Source: Porites lobata (taxonomy: Eukaryota > Cnidaria > Anthozoa > Scleractinia > Poritidae). From it: DNA of 64,000 nucleotides. The notes below the pieces were generated by a model. It was not told the origin of the DNA. It searched no databases and was given only the letters and a program-made list of their open reading frames with translations. The position numbers were made by a program, and so were the translations under genes. Shown piece by piece: positions 7,845 to 16,066 of this stretch. The stretch is from assembly GCA_942486035.1 (NCBI GenBank), contig CALNXK010000162.1, forward strand, positions 837,501 to 901,500. Reading direction: 5' to 3'. Each line of letters begins with the position of its first letter. Within the stretch, counting starts at the first letter, position 1.

Positions 7845-10391
7845 CTATAAAACATAACTTCCATTTAACTTTTCCTGTAGCAGAACTTTATGATATTGCT
7901 CAGAATCAATGTCGTAAAAGTTTGGTGAAAACATTATTTTACTTAAAATTCCATCTTCAGTATTAAACATAAAATCTTGTTCGCGGGTGTATCTAACGGA
8001 TTGTAAGCTTAAGATTGCGCTGTAGTTACTTATTTTAACTTTTGTAATATTTTGGCTAAAATCTTCTACCAACCATATAACAATTTTTTTTCCATTAAAA
8101 TCACTTGGTAAGGTTAATTGACTTCTTTGACTATTTACAACCAAAATTACTGTATTACTAAGTGAGGAATAACGTAATGTTAATATAATACTTCGACCAC
8201 TTGTATCTCTTTTATATAATCCAAATGATCTATTTCTCCAGTGATAAAATATTAAGCATAAAGTATATTTTGTAATACTAATATTAGGAGAAAAACTAAT
8301 ATTATAGCCGTTAACATTTAGACCCTCTTTTCTTATATTATCTATGGTTTTATTAGGTATACCCATATCTCTTAAAGTATCACCACTACTTGAAGATAAA
8401 TAGTTAAAAACAATACCAGATGCGCCTCTTCTTAATTTGTAATTAGTGGCATTAGTAAAATCATAAACGTCTTCGAAATAATTTCTGTATAAATCGTTTA
8501 TAGTGTGAGGTTTTATTTCCTTTACCATTCCAACTGTTGCTGCGCTATTGTCATTATTTCTATCAAGATTAACATTTAATATTTTTTTATTATTTGCATT
8601 TATATCAACATTGTAAACCACTTGTGTTGGTTTGATATCAAATGCGGTGTGATAATCATAAACTTTATCCGGATCGATATTGCTAACTTTTCCCACAATA
8701 CCATAAGTAATTATATAAACACCTGAAAACTGACTCGGATAAGTAGCCAAGTCAGTTCCAGTTTGTGGTATATCAACCAAAAAATGAAGAAAGAACCTAT
8801 TTCCAGTTGACAACTTCCGGAAATTAACTATTATTCTGTGATAATACATAAATGCTACTCGCCCATTTGATTGTGTGTACCTATGAGATAGTTTCCTTAT
8901 ACTAACATTCCCAATTGATAATCCTGTTGAAGTTCCTTTGTCCACGCTTATTTGAGACTTATGCCATAAAGTGTATTCAGTGTTGAGTATTTCCAAGCAA
9001 AGTGTGTAATCGGTATTAGCAGTTAACCTGTAAAAGTTGATTCCCATTTTGTACTTATATCCACCTTGGGAATTTTTGTTAAGAGCTAAATAAATAACTT
9101 TGTGGTTATAATCGTGAAAGTTTCCTTGGTTTGGTGCTAAATCTCCTATTCTTTTTATGACAAAACTAGTTCTATCATCTATTTCATCAGTCCATTGAGA
9201 CCCACTTGACATAAGATAAGCAAACTGGTTGTTGTAATGACTTGGTTGAACTGCTGTATGATGAACCAGTTTGTCAGCGTAAACTTTATTTACCGCGTCA
9301 TTGTCTTGGGTTGGTTTACTAAGATTTATTATTTTATTATTACCAAGATTAAGGTTCCCAGTCATAGCAACGGTACCATCTTTTTCTAAATAATCGCTTA
9401 AATCTGGATCACCTGTGTTATCATCCACATACTTTTTGGTTGCGGCGTCTGTGTTTGATGTTGGAGTTGCGAGACCAACTATTTTTTTGTTTCCAAGATT
9501 TAGGTTATTAGTCATTGATACACTTCCATCTTTTTTTATAAAAGAACTGGTATCAGGTATTGAGTCATCAACATACTTTTTGTTTGCGCCATCAGTGTCT
9601 GATGTTGGTGGTCTAAGGTTAACTATTTTTTTATTATCCATGTTTAAATCATTAGTCATTGTAGATGAACCATCACGGGCAACATACTTTATATCTGTAA
9701 AAGCTAATGGTGTTGGTTGATTACTTCCATTTGGGGCTGGTAGGTTAAATATTCGATTATTAGCCATATTGAGATTACCTTTCATTGGGTAAGATCCATC
9801 TCTATCAAGAAATGTATTGTCAACATAATCTTTTGTTGGGGGTTCTTTCCCATCCAGTGGAGTGCTAAGATTTGTTATTCGGTATTGATCTCCCATATCA
9901 AGGTTAGAATTGATTGTTAGCCTTGAAGTAGGTACTGATTCACTTGATTTATCATCCACATACTTTTTGGTTGCTGCGTCATCATTAACTGTTGGTGTGC
10001 CAAGTTTGATAATTTTATTATTATTCATGCTTAGATTACCAATCATTGTATATGAACCATTTCTGTCGAGAAATTTGCTGTCTGCGTATTGTTTTGTGGC
10101 TGGCTCATCTGCATCAACCGGGCTTTTTAGGTTAAGAATACGATATTGGTCCTTCATATTAATGTTTGAGTCAACTGTTAATCGTGATGTTGTTGGTGTA
10201 CCACCAGAATTGTCATCAACGTACTTTTTTGTAGCAGCATCAGTATTATTACTAGGTGCTCCAACATTTGTGAGTCTTTTTTTATTCATATCATAATTAC
10301 CATCTGCAGTTAGACTAAATCCAACTCCTGGAGCACCCTGAATTCCTTTAGCAAAAGGATGATCAAAAGTTTGTTCGTTGAATATTCCCAT
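7845..10391 (-). CDS. Fibre protein with phage tail-fibre repeats, putative attachment protein
   Basis: 848 residues. The first 30 hold a short collagen-like GIQGAPGVGF. About eight repeats follow to about residue 375, of the form hydrophobic-N-(M/L)-N-N-K-I-x-N-L followed by P-T-x-x-x-D-A-x-T-K-K-Y-V-D-D. This is the bacteriophage tail-fibre repeat in which each unit adds to a trimeric beta shaft. Some units use the variant MKDQYRI. The C-terminal half has two beta-rich regions, the last (about 690-848) resembling a concanavalin/laminin-G lectin sandwich. The inferred role is virion fibre and receptor binding. It starts in AATAAAAATGG, 18 bases from the ATPase gene on the same strand. The plus-strand ORFs over the repeats are shadows. 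Confidence 0.8.
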   Translation of the reverse strand: MGIFNEQTFDHPFAKGIQGAPGVGFSLTADGNYDMNKKRLTNVGAPSNNTDAATKKYVDDNSGGTPTTSRLTVDSNINMKDQYRILNLKSPVDADEPATKQYADSKFLDRNGSYTMIGNLSMNNNKIIKLGTPTVNDDAATKKYVDDKSSESVPTSRLTINSNLDMGDQYRITNLSTPLDGKEPPTKDYVDNTFLDRDGSYPMKGNLNMANNRIFNLPAPNGSNQPTPLAFTDIKYVARDGSSTMTNDLNMDNKKIVNLRPPTSDTDGANKKYVDDSIPDTSSFIKKDGSVSMTNNLNLGNKKIVGLATPTSNTDAATKKYVDDNTGDPDLSDYLEKDGTVAMTGNLNLGNNKIINLSKPTQDNDAVNKVYADKLVHHTAVQPSHYNNQFAYLMSSGSQWTDEIDDRTSFVIKRIGDLAPNQGNFHDYNHKVIYLALNKNSQGGYKYKMGINFYRLTANTDYTLCLEILNTEYTLWHKSQISVDKGTSTGLSIGNVSIRKLSHRYTQSNGRVAFMYYHRIIVNFRKLSTGNRFFLHFLVDIPQTGTDLATYPSQFSGVYIITYGIVGKVSNIDPDKVYDYHTAFDIKPTQVVYNVDINANNKKILNVNLDRNNDNSAATVGMVKEIKPHTINDLYRNYFEDVYDFTNATNYKLRRGASGIVFNYLSSSSGDTLRDMGIPNKTIDNIRKEGLNVNGYNISFSPNISITKYTLCLIFYHWRNRSFGLYKRDTSGRSIILTLRYSSLSNTVILVVNSQRSQLTLPSDFNGKKIVIWLVEDFSQNITKVKISNYSAILSLQSVRYTREQDFMFNTEDGILSKIMFSPNFYDIDSEQYHKVLLQEKLNGSYVL

Positions 10392-10409
10392 TTTTATTAT
10401 TAGTTTATA

Positions 10410-11042
10410 TTACCAGTAAAATTTTTTGCAATGCGTTTTTTGGTTTATCAACGTATAGAAATGAATACGGTTTTTAGTTGCTGTGTGGTAATATTCTTTA
10501 TTAACTCCTAATTCGGATGATATGCGATTTGCTTCTCGCGATGACGGAAATTCATAAAGGCAGTAGTGAGAACAATTCAAACGGATATCTTTTGGAGTTT
10601 TGTAAAATGATTGACTGAGATACACCACAGAACAATTTTTATGTCGTCCTTGAATAAAATAATCAATCAGGCACCTCTGGTTTTTATCACAAACGTAATC
10701 GTCAAATATCACAAGTTTTTGATTGTCTTCGTAATCAATTTCTGTAACCGGGGTTATTTCATCGTTACTCACATGAAGTATTTCATATCCAATTTTACTA
10801 CTCAACTCCCTCATTTTTTTTATGAGTTTTTGATACTTATCCTGTTCAAGATTACGTGCGTAAAGATAAATCTCATCGTAATGCAACAGTGGTTTGATTA
10901 ACATATGATATAACAAATTAGTTTTACCACTTCCACTGTTTCCACAGATTAACATTCGAAACGTATCCGCTGGCATAAAAGGAAATAACTGTTTATATTT
11001 TTTATCAATGTCATCGGCGCTATCATAATTTGGAATTTCCAT
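10410..11042 (-). CDS. A32/FtsK-HerA-type genome packaging ATPase
   Basis: 210 residues. Walker A is GNSGSGKT at 34-41 and Walker B is VIFDD at 111-115, with a polar stretch YLSQSF further on that fits the sensor region. It is predicted to drive DNA packaging into capsids, like poxvirus A32 and other Polinton ATPases. It is divergently arranged with the 11063 gene over a 20-base palindromic promoter. The length is usual for Polinton ATPases and all motifs are intact. Confidence 0.93.
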   Translation of the reverse strand: MEIPNYDSADDIDKKYKQLFPFMPADTFRMLICGNSGSGKTNLLYHMLIKPLLHYDEIYLYARNLEQDKYQKLIKKMRELSSKIGYEILHVSNDEITPVTEIDYEDNQKLVIFDDYVCDKNQRCLIDYFIQGRHKNCSVVYLSQSFYKTPKDIRLNCSHYCLYEFPSSREANRISSELGVNKEYYHTATKNRIHFYTLINQKTHCKKFYW

Positions 11043-11062
11043 TTATCTATTTAATAGATAAA
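11043..11062. promoter_or_regulatory. Palindromic bidirectional promoter
   Basis: Only 20 bases separate two divergent start codons. Including the codons the sequence is CATTTATCTATT-AATAGATAAAATG, so an AATAGATAAA element faces each gene. The same AGATAAA box precedes the starts at 7255, 12051 and 16885. Promoter function is inferred from repetition of the motif. Confidence 0.55.
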
Positions 11063-12007
11063 ATGGATATAGAAGAATTCAAAAAATTTGCAAGAAATAA
11101 AATTGAAGCTGACGCTTTGACTCAACAGGTTAGAGATGTTATAAAAACAACAAAATGGCAAAAACAAGATATGCGGGAAGGATTTAAAGAGACATTTAAA
11201 CCACTTATTAAATCTCAAGATTCTATTAAAAAGAGTATCGACGAACAACAAAACGCAACTATAGCACAGCTCAAAGCTAATCAACTTGCTCTTACACAGG
11301 GGCTTAATCAAAACAGGATGGCTATAACTGAGGGATTTGATAAACGTGATGAAGTAAAAAAATGGGATTTGGCTCAATTACCTGGTTTTGAGGCGATTGA
11401 AGAGCCAAAAGAAGACGAAAAAGACGAAGAAGACAAAGAAGTTTTACCATCTTCATCAGATGAAAAACCAAAAATAGCAAAATTTACGCCCAAAGACTTG
11501 GATAGAAATTTAATGAACAAAGAAGCACAAGATATACTAAAATTGTATGGTTATGATTATCTACCTTCTGAGTATTTAGAAGAGGATGCTTCTACTATTG
11601 ACAATTTAATTGATGGTGTTAATGAAGATTTAGAAGAGACTAATAAAGCAATAAAAAATACTGCAATTATTACACGTGACCCAAACGGTTATTATTTAGC
11701 TAAACCAGTAAGTAACAAACCACATAAAAACACATTAGATTTAATAAAAAAATATAACACATTAAGCATTTATGCATCAAATTTAAGTCTTCTTAAGTAT
11801 TACAAAACAAAATCTGGGTCTGGGATGATTTACTTTAATAACCCACATCAACTTCTAAACAGACTTGAATTACTTGGTGGTTCAATTCTAGCTGGGAATA
11901 ATGGTGTGATACCTGAGTTTTCTCAAATAGCACATCTTCTCAACCAAATGAAAGTGATCTCAAAAAAACAGCTAAATGACTTATTAAGGGGGGTTGCACC
12001 CCCCTAA
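11063..12007 (+). CDS. Coiled-coil virion-associated protein, unknown family
   Basis: 314 residues from the ATG at 11063, in AATAGATAAAATGG (a longer TTG start at 11030 overlaps the ATPase gene and is not favoured). The N-terminal 110 residues are helical and probably coiled coil, with repeats such as LKANQLALTQGLNQN. An acidic linker (EEPKEDEKDEEDKE) follows, then a compact C-terminal domain. The last residues, RGVAPP, and the stop are supplied by a GC-hairpin repeat, so the original C-terminus was changed. It is placed with the virion genes. Proteins with the same layout recur at this site in Polintons (recalled), but the function is not known. Confidence 0.65.
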   Translation: MDIEEFKKFARNKIEADALTQQVRDVIKTTKWQKQDMREGFKETFKPLIKSQDSIKKSIDEQQNATIAQLKANQLALTQGLNQNRMAITEGFDKRDEVKKWDLAQLPGFEAIEEPKEDEKDEEDKEVLPSSSDEKPKIAKFTPKDLDRNLMNKEAQDILKLYGYDYLPSEYLEEDASTIDNLIDGVNEDLEETNKAIKNTAIITRDPNGYYLAKPVSNKPHKNTLDLIKKYNTLSIYASNLSLLKYYKTKSGSGMIYFNNPHQLLNRLELLGGSILAGNNGVIPEFSQIAHLLNQMKVISKKQLNDLLRGVAPP

Positions 12008-12029
12008 CACCCCCTGCTGCTACGCCGCA
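11988..12029 (+). repeat. GC-rich hairpin repeat at the 3' end of a coding region
   Basis: A G6 run, loop TTGCA, C6 run, then TAACACCCCCTGCTGCTACGCCGCA. It supplies the stop codon of the preceding gene. Its tail is identical to that of the copy at 16639-16683. Confidence 0.85.
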
Positions 12030-12050
12030 CTAATGTAAGCATAAGATAAA

Positions 12051-12818
12051 ATGGAAGAACGAGCTATTCACATTTCTTCGATAAACAGAGAAAAAAGAGG
12101 AACAAGCAGACCTGGTGATTTTACTATCAAATTTAACCCAACTTTGAAACTTGACTCTGAAAAGAAACATCAACTTGCTCTTGATCGATTGTCCATGACT
12201 TATTCTTGGTACAACATTAGAAGTGATTATAAAAACAATAAAATCAAATACACTCATGATGGAACCAACTGGCAAACAATTACTTTTACAGATGGAATGT
12301 ATTCCTACTCAGATATCAATGATTACATTCATCAGTACATGGATCAAAAGTCTCATCACACAACAGATTCTAAAGGTACAAAAAAGTACTCCATCAATTT
12401 GACTTTTGTGTTATCTACCTATCGAGTTCTCATATCACTTGATGGTGATTATCAACTTGATCTGAGAGGAACAGAATTTGGAGACCTGATTGGATTTGAA
12501 AAGAAACTCATTACTAAAACAGAGTATGGATCAAAACTACCAAATATCACAAATTCGATTGATGTGTTAAATATCAACACAACCGCAATAACAGATAGCA
12601 TAGTAAATGGAATAAATACAAATACCATTGCTGTGATACCAACCGATAATCTAACAAGATCTTATCCATTTACGTTTGAGCCTAAAAGACCATTGTATTG
12701 TCCTGTTTCTTCATTTCACATTGATGAAATGAGAATATATGTCACAGATTCACTTGGAAGACCTGTAAATTTTAATGGTATAGATTGGTTTATGACTTTG
12801 ATACTTCATAGTATGTAA
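12051..12818 (+). CDS. Minor capsid protein (penton, single jelly roll)
   Basis: 255 residues, beta-rich. It opens with HISSINREKRGTSRPGDF and the segment on expressing beta strands (DFTIKF, HQLALDRLSM), and ends with the SFHIDEMRIYV and GRPVNFNGIDW strands. These blocks are typical of Polinton PY/penton proteins, which form the pentameric vertices of the icosahedral capsid. It starts in AAGATAAAATGG, 43 bases after the preceding stop, and is followed by a GC-hairpin repeat. Intact. Confidence 0.82.
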   Translation: MEERAIHISSINREKRGTSRPGDFTIKFNPTLKLDSEKKHQLALDRLSMTYSWYNIRSDYKNNKIKYTHDGTNWQTITFTDGMYSYSDINDYIHQYMDQKSHHTTDSKGTKKYSINLTFVLSTYRVLISLDGDYQLDLRGTEFGDLIGFEKKLITKTEYGSKLPNITNSIDVLNINTTAITDSIVNGINTNTIAVIPTDNLTRSYPFTFEPKRPLYCPVSSFHIDEMRIYVTDSLGRPVNFNGIDWFMTLILHSM

Positions 12819-12820
12819 TA

Positions 12821-12870
12821 AGGGGAACCTACGGACAAGCCCTTCGGGCACCCCTCAACACCCCTCCCTT
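12821..12870 (+). repeat. GC-rich hairpin repeat, subtype with TTC mini-hairpin
   Basis: The unit reads AAGGGGAACCTACGGA, a GCCC-TTC-GGGC mini-hairpin at 12839-12849, then CACCCCTCAACACCCCTCCCTT. A near-identical unit is at 13295-13347 and a related one at 15075-15126. It lies between penton and the next gene. Confidence 0.85.
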
Positions 12871-12919
12871 TAACGAAATTGAGATGATAGAATTGATATA
12901 ATATACTATTATAATAAAA

Positions 12920-13366
12920 ATGACGAGACAATCAGAGTATAAAAAGAGATTTGACCCTGAATTGGGTAGTTTTACAAAACAACATATTTATGGCGAAGGA
13001 ATAACAGATGTTTTTAAATCGTTTGGATCAAAATTATTTGGAAAGACAGTTAAAAAAGCTGCTAAAAAAGGCGTTGAAAAAGCAGTAACAGCAGCCGCAA
13101 CAAAAACCGGTGAACATGTTGGCAAAAAGGCCGGTGATAAAATAGTGAAAATGTTATCAAACGGGGGGGTTGCACCCCCCCGAAACCCCCCTGCTAAAAA
13201 AGTTACTTTTAATAAAAATGTCGGGGCGGTATCTCAAAAAGAGATAGATCAAATGTTGAATAACCTTCTTAGTGGGGGTTCAACACGTAAGATTAAGGGG
13301 AACCTACGGACAAGCCCTTCGGGCACCCCTCAACACCCCTCCCTTTTTAGCAGCAGGGGGTGTTAG
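12920..13366 (+). CDS. Small basic amphipathic virion protein (pVI-like candidate)
   Basis: 148 residues with a long Lys/Ala-rich amphipathic stretch at 28-90 (FKSFGSKLFGKTVKKAAKK...), which suggests a membrane-interacting or DNA-condensing minor virion protein like adenovirus pVI. Two GC-hairpin repeats enter the frame: one gives NGGVAPPRNPPA in the middle, the other supplies the last 20 or so residues and the stop. The native C-terminus has therefore been replaced or extended. It starts in AATAAAAATG and lies between penton and major capsid genes. The pVI comparison is by composition and position only. Confidence 0.6.
   Translation: MTRQSEYKKRFDPELGSFTKQHIYGEGITDVFKSFGSKLFGKTVKKAAKKGVEKAVTAAATKTGEHVGKKAGDKIVKMLSNGGVAPPRNPPAKKVTFNKNVGAVSQKEIDQMLNNLLSGGSTRKIKGNLRTSPSGTPQHPSLFSSRGC
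13163..13194 (+). repeat. GC-rich hairpin repeat inserted in frame
   Basis: A G7 run, TTGCA, C7 run, then CGAAACCCCCCTGCT. Translated in frame as GGVAPPRNPPA within the amphipathic protein gene. Confidence 0.85.
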
Positions 13367-13424
13367 GGGGACGCAGTCCCCCTTATAGGGGGGTTTTGGG
13401 GGAACCGTAGGTTCCCCCACCCCA
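13295..13424. repeat. Cluster of three GC-rich hairpin repeats before the capsid gene
   Basis: Unit 13295-13347 nearly duplicates 12821-12870. Unit 13350-13385 is a minus-orientation copy with ACGC-type loop and GCAGCAGGGGGTGTTAGGGGG. Unit 13387-13424 is a GGGGGAACC/GGTTCCCCC palindrome. Together they separate the amphipathic protein gene from the major capsid gene. Confidence 0.8.
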
Positions 13425-13450
13425 TAAAATTATATAATTATTAAAATAAA

Positions 13451-14731
13451 ATGAAGTCTTTTAGAAATCCAAAATATTTAGACAGATATGAAGACGTTGT
13501 TTACGACCTGGAACAGACTTTAGATGCGGCTCCAGCAAATGCCGCTCACCAAACTAAAACAGGTCTTAGATTTGTAGCTGATAACACAGGAGAATCCACT
13601 CCTTTTGATTGGTATAACGCACGATTATCAATGGATTTTAAAGTAAATAAGCTGGCAGATGGAGGAAATATAGCAGTTGATGACCATAACGGAATTGTAA
13701 ATGGTAGTAACTCTTTTATAGAGAAATTAAGTATCCTAGCAAATGGACGAGAAGTTTATAGTTGTAATTATGCGAATCATGTTGTAAATATCAAGAATTT
13801 ACTTGAGTATAATCCTTCATATGCCCAGAGTGTTGCTACAAACGAATTTTATTTTCTTGATACTTCAAGAGCCGCAGAGGAAAGACCTGCTCAAGCAACT
13901 TATAATAAAGGTTTTCATAGTAGGAAATTACTATTAGGCGTATCAGCCACAGTAAACTGTGAAATTCCTCTTAATAGATATTCTTTCTTTGAAGCATTGG
14001 AAGATAAACTACTTCCTAATACAAAAATCGAACTAAATATCGAGATTGAAAAAGATGCGAATTTAATTTTTCAAGGAGCTGATGATTGTAGAGTTATTAT
14101 AACAAGACTACAACTTTTTATTCCAAAACTTACGTTTAATTCAGAAGGACAAAAGTTGTACATGGAAAATTATCTTAAACCTTACAAATGGACATATTTG
14201 AATGAAGTAGTTGAAAGATCAAATAATACACAGCAACAGACAGGTCATTTTAGAATTACAAATGCTATTTCAAAACCACGCCATGTATTTATTTTTGGAA
14301 TTGATACGGCAAGAATTGATTCTCAAACGGCGAATCCATTTTTATACGACACTTTTGATCTGCCAAATAATGCTAATATATCAAGATGTTACCTGGAAGT
14401 TGCAAATGGAAACGAATACCCCGATATTCACTTTAAACCCTCTACAGATATGTCAAGAGTTTTTAGAAATGTAATGTCATACGTCTATGCAAATAATGAT
14501 TATCAAGGTGGAACCTTACTCAATAGGAGTAATTTCAAAACTTTGTTTCCTTTTGTGTATTTTGATTTGACTAAACAGAAAATGGATATAAAAGACGGTG
14601 TTACAAAATTAGCATTTCATTACGAATTATCTGCTAATCCAAACGCTGATTATAATATTTACGCGCTAGTCTTACATGAAAGAGTAGCAGAAATATCACA
14701 ACAAGATGGAAAACTATTGCTTCGTGCATAA
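13451..14731 (+). CDS. Major capsid protein (double jelly roll, hexon-like)
   Basis: 426 residues. Conserved Polinton MCP blocks are visible: DLEQTLDAAPANAAHQT near the N-terminus, PFDWYNARLSMDFKV, the NRYSFFEALEDKLLPN region, FIPKLTFN, and a C-terminal LAFHYELSANPNADYNIYALVLHE. The double jelly-roll fold forms the pseudo-hexameric capsomers of icosahedral virions. It is intact, has a TTAAAATAAAATG start, and lies between the minor capsid genes and a non-coding iteron region. An intact capsid gene together with ATPase, protease and penton supports virion-forming ancestry. Confidence 0.92.
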   Translation: MKSFRNPKYLDRYEDVVYDLEQTLDAAPANAAHQTKTGLRFVADNTGESTPFDWYNARLSMDFKVNKLADGGNIAVDDHNGIVNGSNSFIEKLSILANGREVYSCNYANHVVNIKNLLEYNPSYAQSVATNEFYFLDTSRAAEERPAQATYNKGFHSRKLLLGVSATVNCEIPLNRYSFFEALEDKLLPNTKIELNIEIEKDANLIFQGADDCRVIITRLQLFIPKLTFNSEGQKLYMENYLKPYKWTYLNEVVERSNNTQQQTGHFRITNAISKPRHVFIFGIDTARIDSQTANPFLYDTFDLPNNANISRCYLEVANGNEYPDIHFKPSTDMSRVFRNVMSYVYANNDYQGGTLLNRSNFKTLFPFVYFDLTKQKMDIKDGVTKLAFHYELSANPNADYNIYALVLHERVAEISQQDGKLLLRA

Positions 14732-14763
14732 GGGAATCCCTACCTTAGATACACCGCATATGA

Positions 14764-14923
14764 TTACACAGAATTTTCCACAAGTTGTTATGATTACACA
14801 GAATTTTTACACAAGTTGTTAAAGTTACACAACATTTTTACACAACATTCTACACAAGCTTTTAAAGTTACACAACATTTTACACATCATTTTACACATT
14901 TGTGAAAAATTCTGTGTAATCAT
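14764..14923. promoter_or_regulatory. TTACACA iteron array bounded by a 19-bp inverted repeat
   Basis: TTACACA occurs eight times on the plus strand (14764, 14794, 14807, 14825, 14838, 14868, 14880, 14892), with a ninth copy beginning CTACACA (14850), and once inverted (14913-14919). The 19 bases at 14790-14808 return as an exact reverse complement at 14905-14923. The region is non-coding, between the capsid and core protein genes. It could be an origin, packaging site or regulatory array; which one cannot be told from sequence. Confidence 0.7.
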
Positions 14924-15173
14924 TTGATTGGGGGGGTTGCATCCCCCCCAAACCCCCCTGCTTCTAGAAGGTTCTAATGACAAAGCAATTTTTAAAATTA
15001 GATTTTGAAGATAAAATCTAATTATATCAAACGGGGAAACCCCCTCCCTTCGTAGCGCCGCGTGAGGTTACACGTGGGGGAAAAATACTCAAGCCCTTCG
15101 GGCACCCCCCATAACCCCCTTTCCTTGTCTACACCACGTAAAATAAGAATTTTAGTATAAACATTAAAATAAA
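14924..15173. other. Non-coding spacer with GC-rich hairpin repeats
   Basis: It holds a GC-hairpin repeat at 14928-14965 (G7, TTGCAT, C7, AAACCCCCCTGCTTCT), an ATAAAATCTAATTATATCA stretch, and two more units at 15032-15066 and 15075-15126, the second with a GCCC-TTC-GGGC mini-hairpin at 15093-15103. It ends in the TTAAAATAAAATG start of the next gene. No ORF is supported. Confidence 0.7.
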
Positions 15174-16040
15174 ATGTCTAATTATATGGAATACGGAGTA
15201 ACACTTACAGATGGACAGAAGTCAAAACTAGCTTCTGCGATATTAAATCAGTCACCTTTGACTCTTCGGTTAAAACATTCGCATCTTAGAGGAAATGATG
15301 AGTTAATGTTGACAAAAAGACAGATTGCCAAAATAAATAAATCTATTGCAAATGGCACAGGATCTGATATAAAAATAAGTAAAACTCAAATTAGAAAATC
15401 TGTAAAACACGGAGGAAACTTATTTTCATCACTCGCATCTCTTGGAGCAAAAGTTCTTCCTTTTGCAATAAAAGGAATTTCAAAAGCTGTTCCCGCATTA
15501 GCTACAGGAGCTGCCACTGCACTTGGTGAAATAGGATTAAATAAAATCTTCGGAAAGGGGGGACACTACGGTATACCAATTACACCAGAGTTTTTCCCAA
15601 TGCTACCGCCAATTGTAAGAGAATTTACCAAATCACAAATAAATCAAATTAACAAAGCTTATCAATCAGGTAGTGGAGTAGTTATAAAACCAACTCGTAA
15701 ACAGATAGAAGGAGGATTTTTAGGTACACTTGCTTCTATAGGAATTCCATTAGCAGTTAGTTTAGTATCAAAGATGCTTGGTGGGGGGCTTCAGGTTGAT
15801 AGACGTGGGTCATCTAATACAGCAAATGTTTACGTTCCACCCACAGATGGGGGAGGTTATCCATATCAATCACCTCCTTTTATTGGAACATGGTCCAACC
15901 CTATAGGAATGGGAGTGGGGGGGATGCTCCCCCCCAAAACCCCCCTGCGCAATAAAAAAAAAAACTCCAAAGGCAAGGGTTTACTATTAGGAAAAAACAG
16001 CCCATTCAACTCAATTCCCATACTAGGCACCATTTTGTAA
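15174..16040 (+). CDS. Putative virion core/minor capsid protein with duplicated K-Q-I motif
   Basis: 288 residues. An internal duplication is seen: LTKRQIAKINKSIANGTGSDIKISKTQIRK at about 45-75 and FTKSQINQINKAYQSGSGVVIKPTRKQI at about 150-178. Each is followed by a Gly/Ala-rich hydrophobic segment (LFSSLASLGAKVLPF and GGFLGTLASIGIPLAVSLVSKMLGGGL). Polinton and adintovirus proteins with such motifs are compared with adenovirus pX/pVI-type, membrane-active virion proteins. The C-terminal GVGGMLPPKTPLRNKKK includes an in-frame GC-hairpin repeat and a basic tail. It starts at TTAAAATAAAATG between capsid and protease genes. Role inferred from position and layout. Confidence 0.62.
   Translation: MSNYMEYGVTLTDGQKSKLASAILNQSPLTLRLKHSHLRGNDELMLTKRQIAKINKSIANGTGSDIKISKTQIRKSVKHGGNLFSSLASLGAKVLPFAIKGISKAVPALATGAATALGEIGLNKIFGKGGHYGIPITPEFFPMLPPIVREFTKSQINQINKAYQSGSGVVIKPTRKQIEGGFLGTLASIGIPLAVSLVSKMLGGGLQVDRRGSSNTANVYVPPTDGGGYPYQSPPFIGTWSNPIGMGVGGMLPPKTPLRNKKKNSKGKGLLLGKNSPFNSIPILGTIL
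15916..15950 (+). repeat. GC-rich hairpin repeat inserted in frame
   Basis: G7, ATGCT, C7, AAAACCCCCCTGCGC. Translated as GGMLPPKTPLR near the C-terminus of the core protein, in the same frame as the other coding copies. Confidence 0.85.
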
Positions 16041-16066
16041 TTAAACCTCTATCCAACTTTGACCTA

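Noticed and set aside
9415..10296. Plus-strand ORFs over the fibre gene
   Set aside because: They are antisense shadows of the fibre repeats; the repeated SSTYFLVAAS pattern is the complement of the DAATKKYVDD repeat.
11030..11062. TTG start at 11030 for the coiled-coil gene
   Set aside because: It would overlap the ATPase gene and ignore the ATG at 11063, which carries the element's AGATAAAATGG start motif.
14764..14923. CRISPR-like array
   Set aside because: The repeated unit is only seven bases, the spacing is irregular and there are no unique spacers of constant length; it also lies in an animal-genome element.
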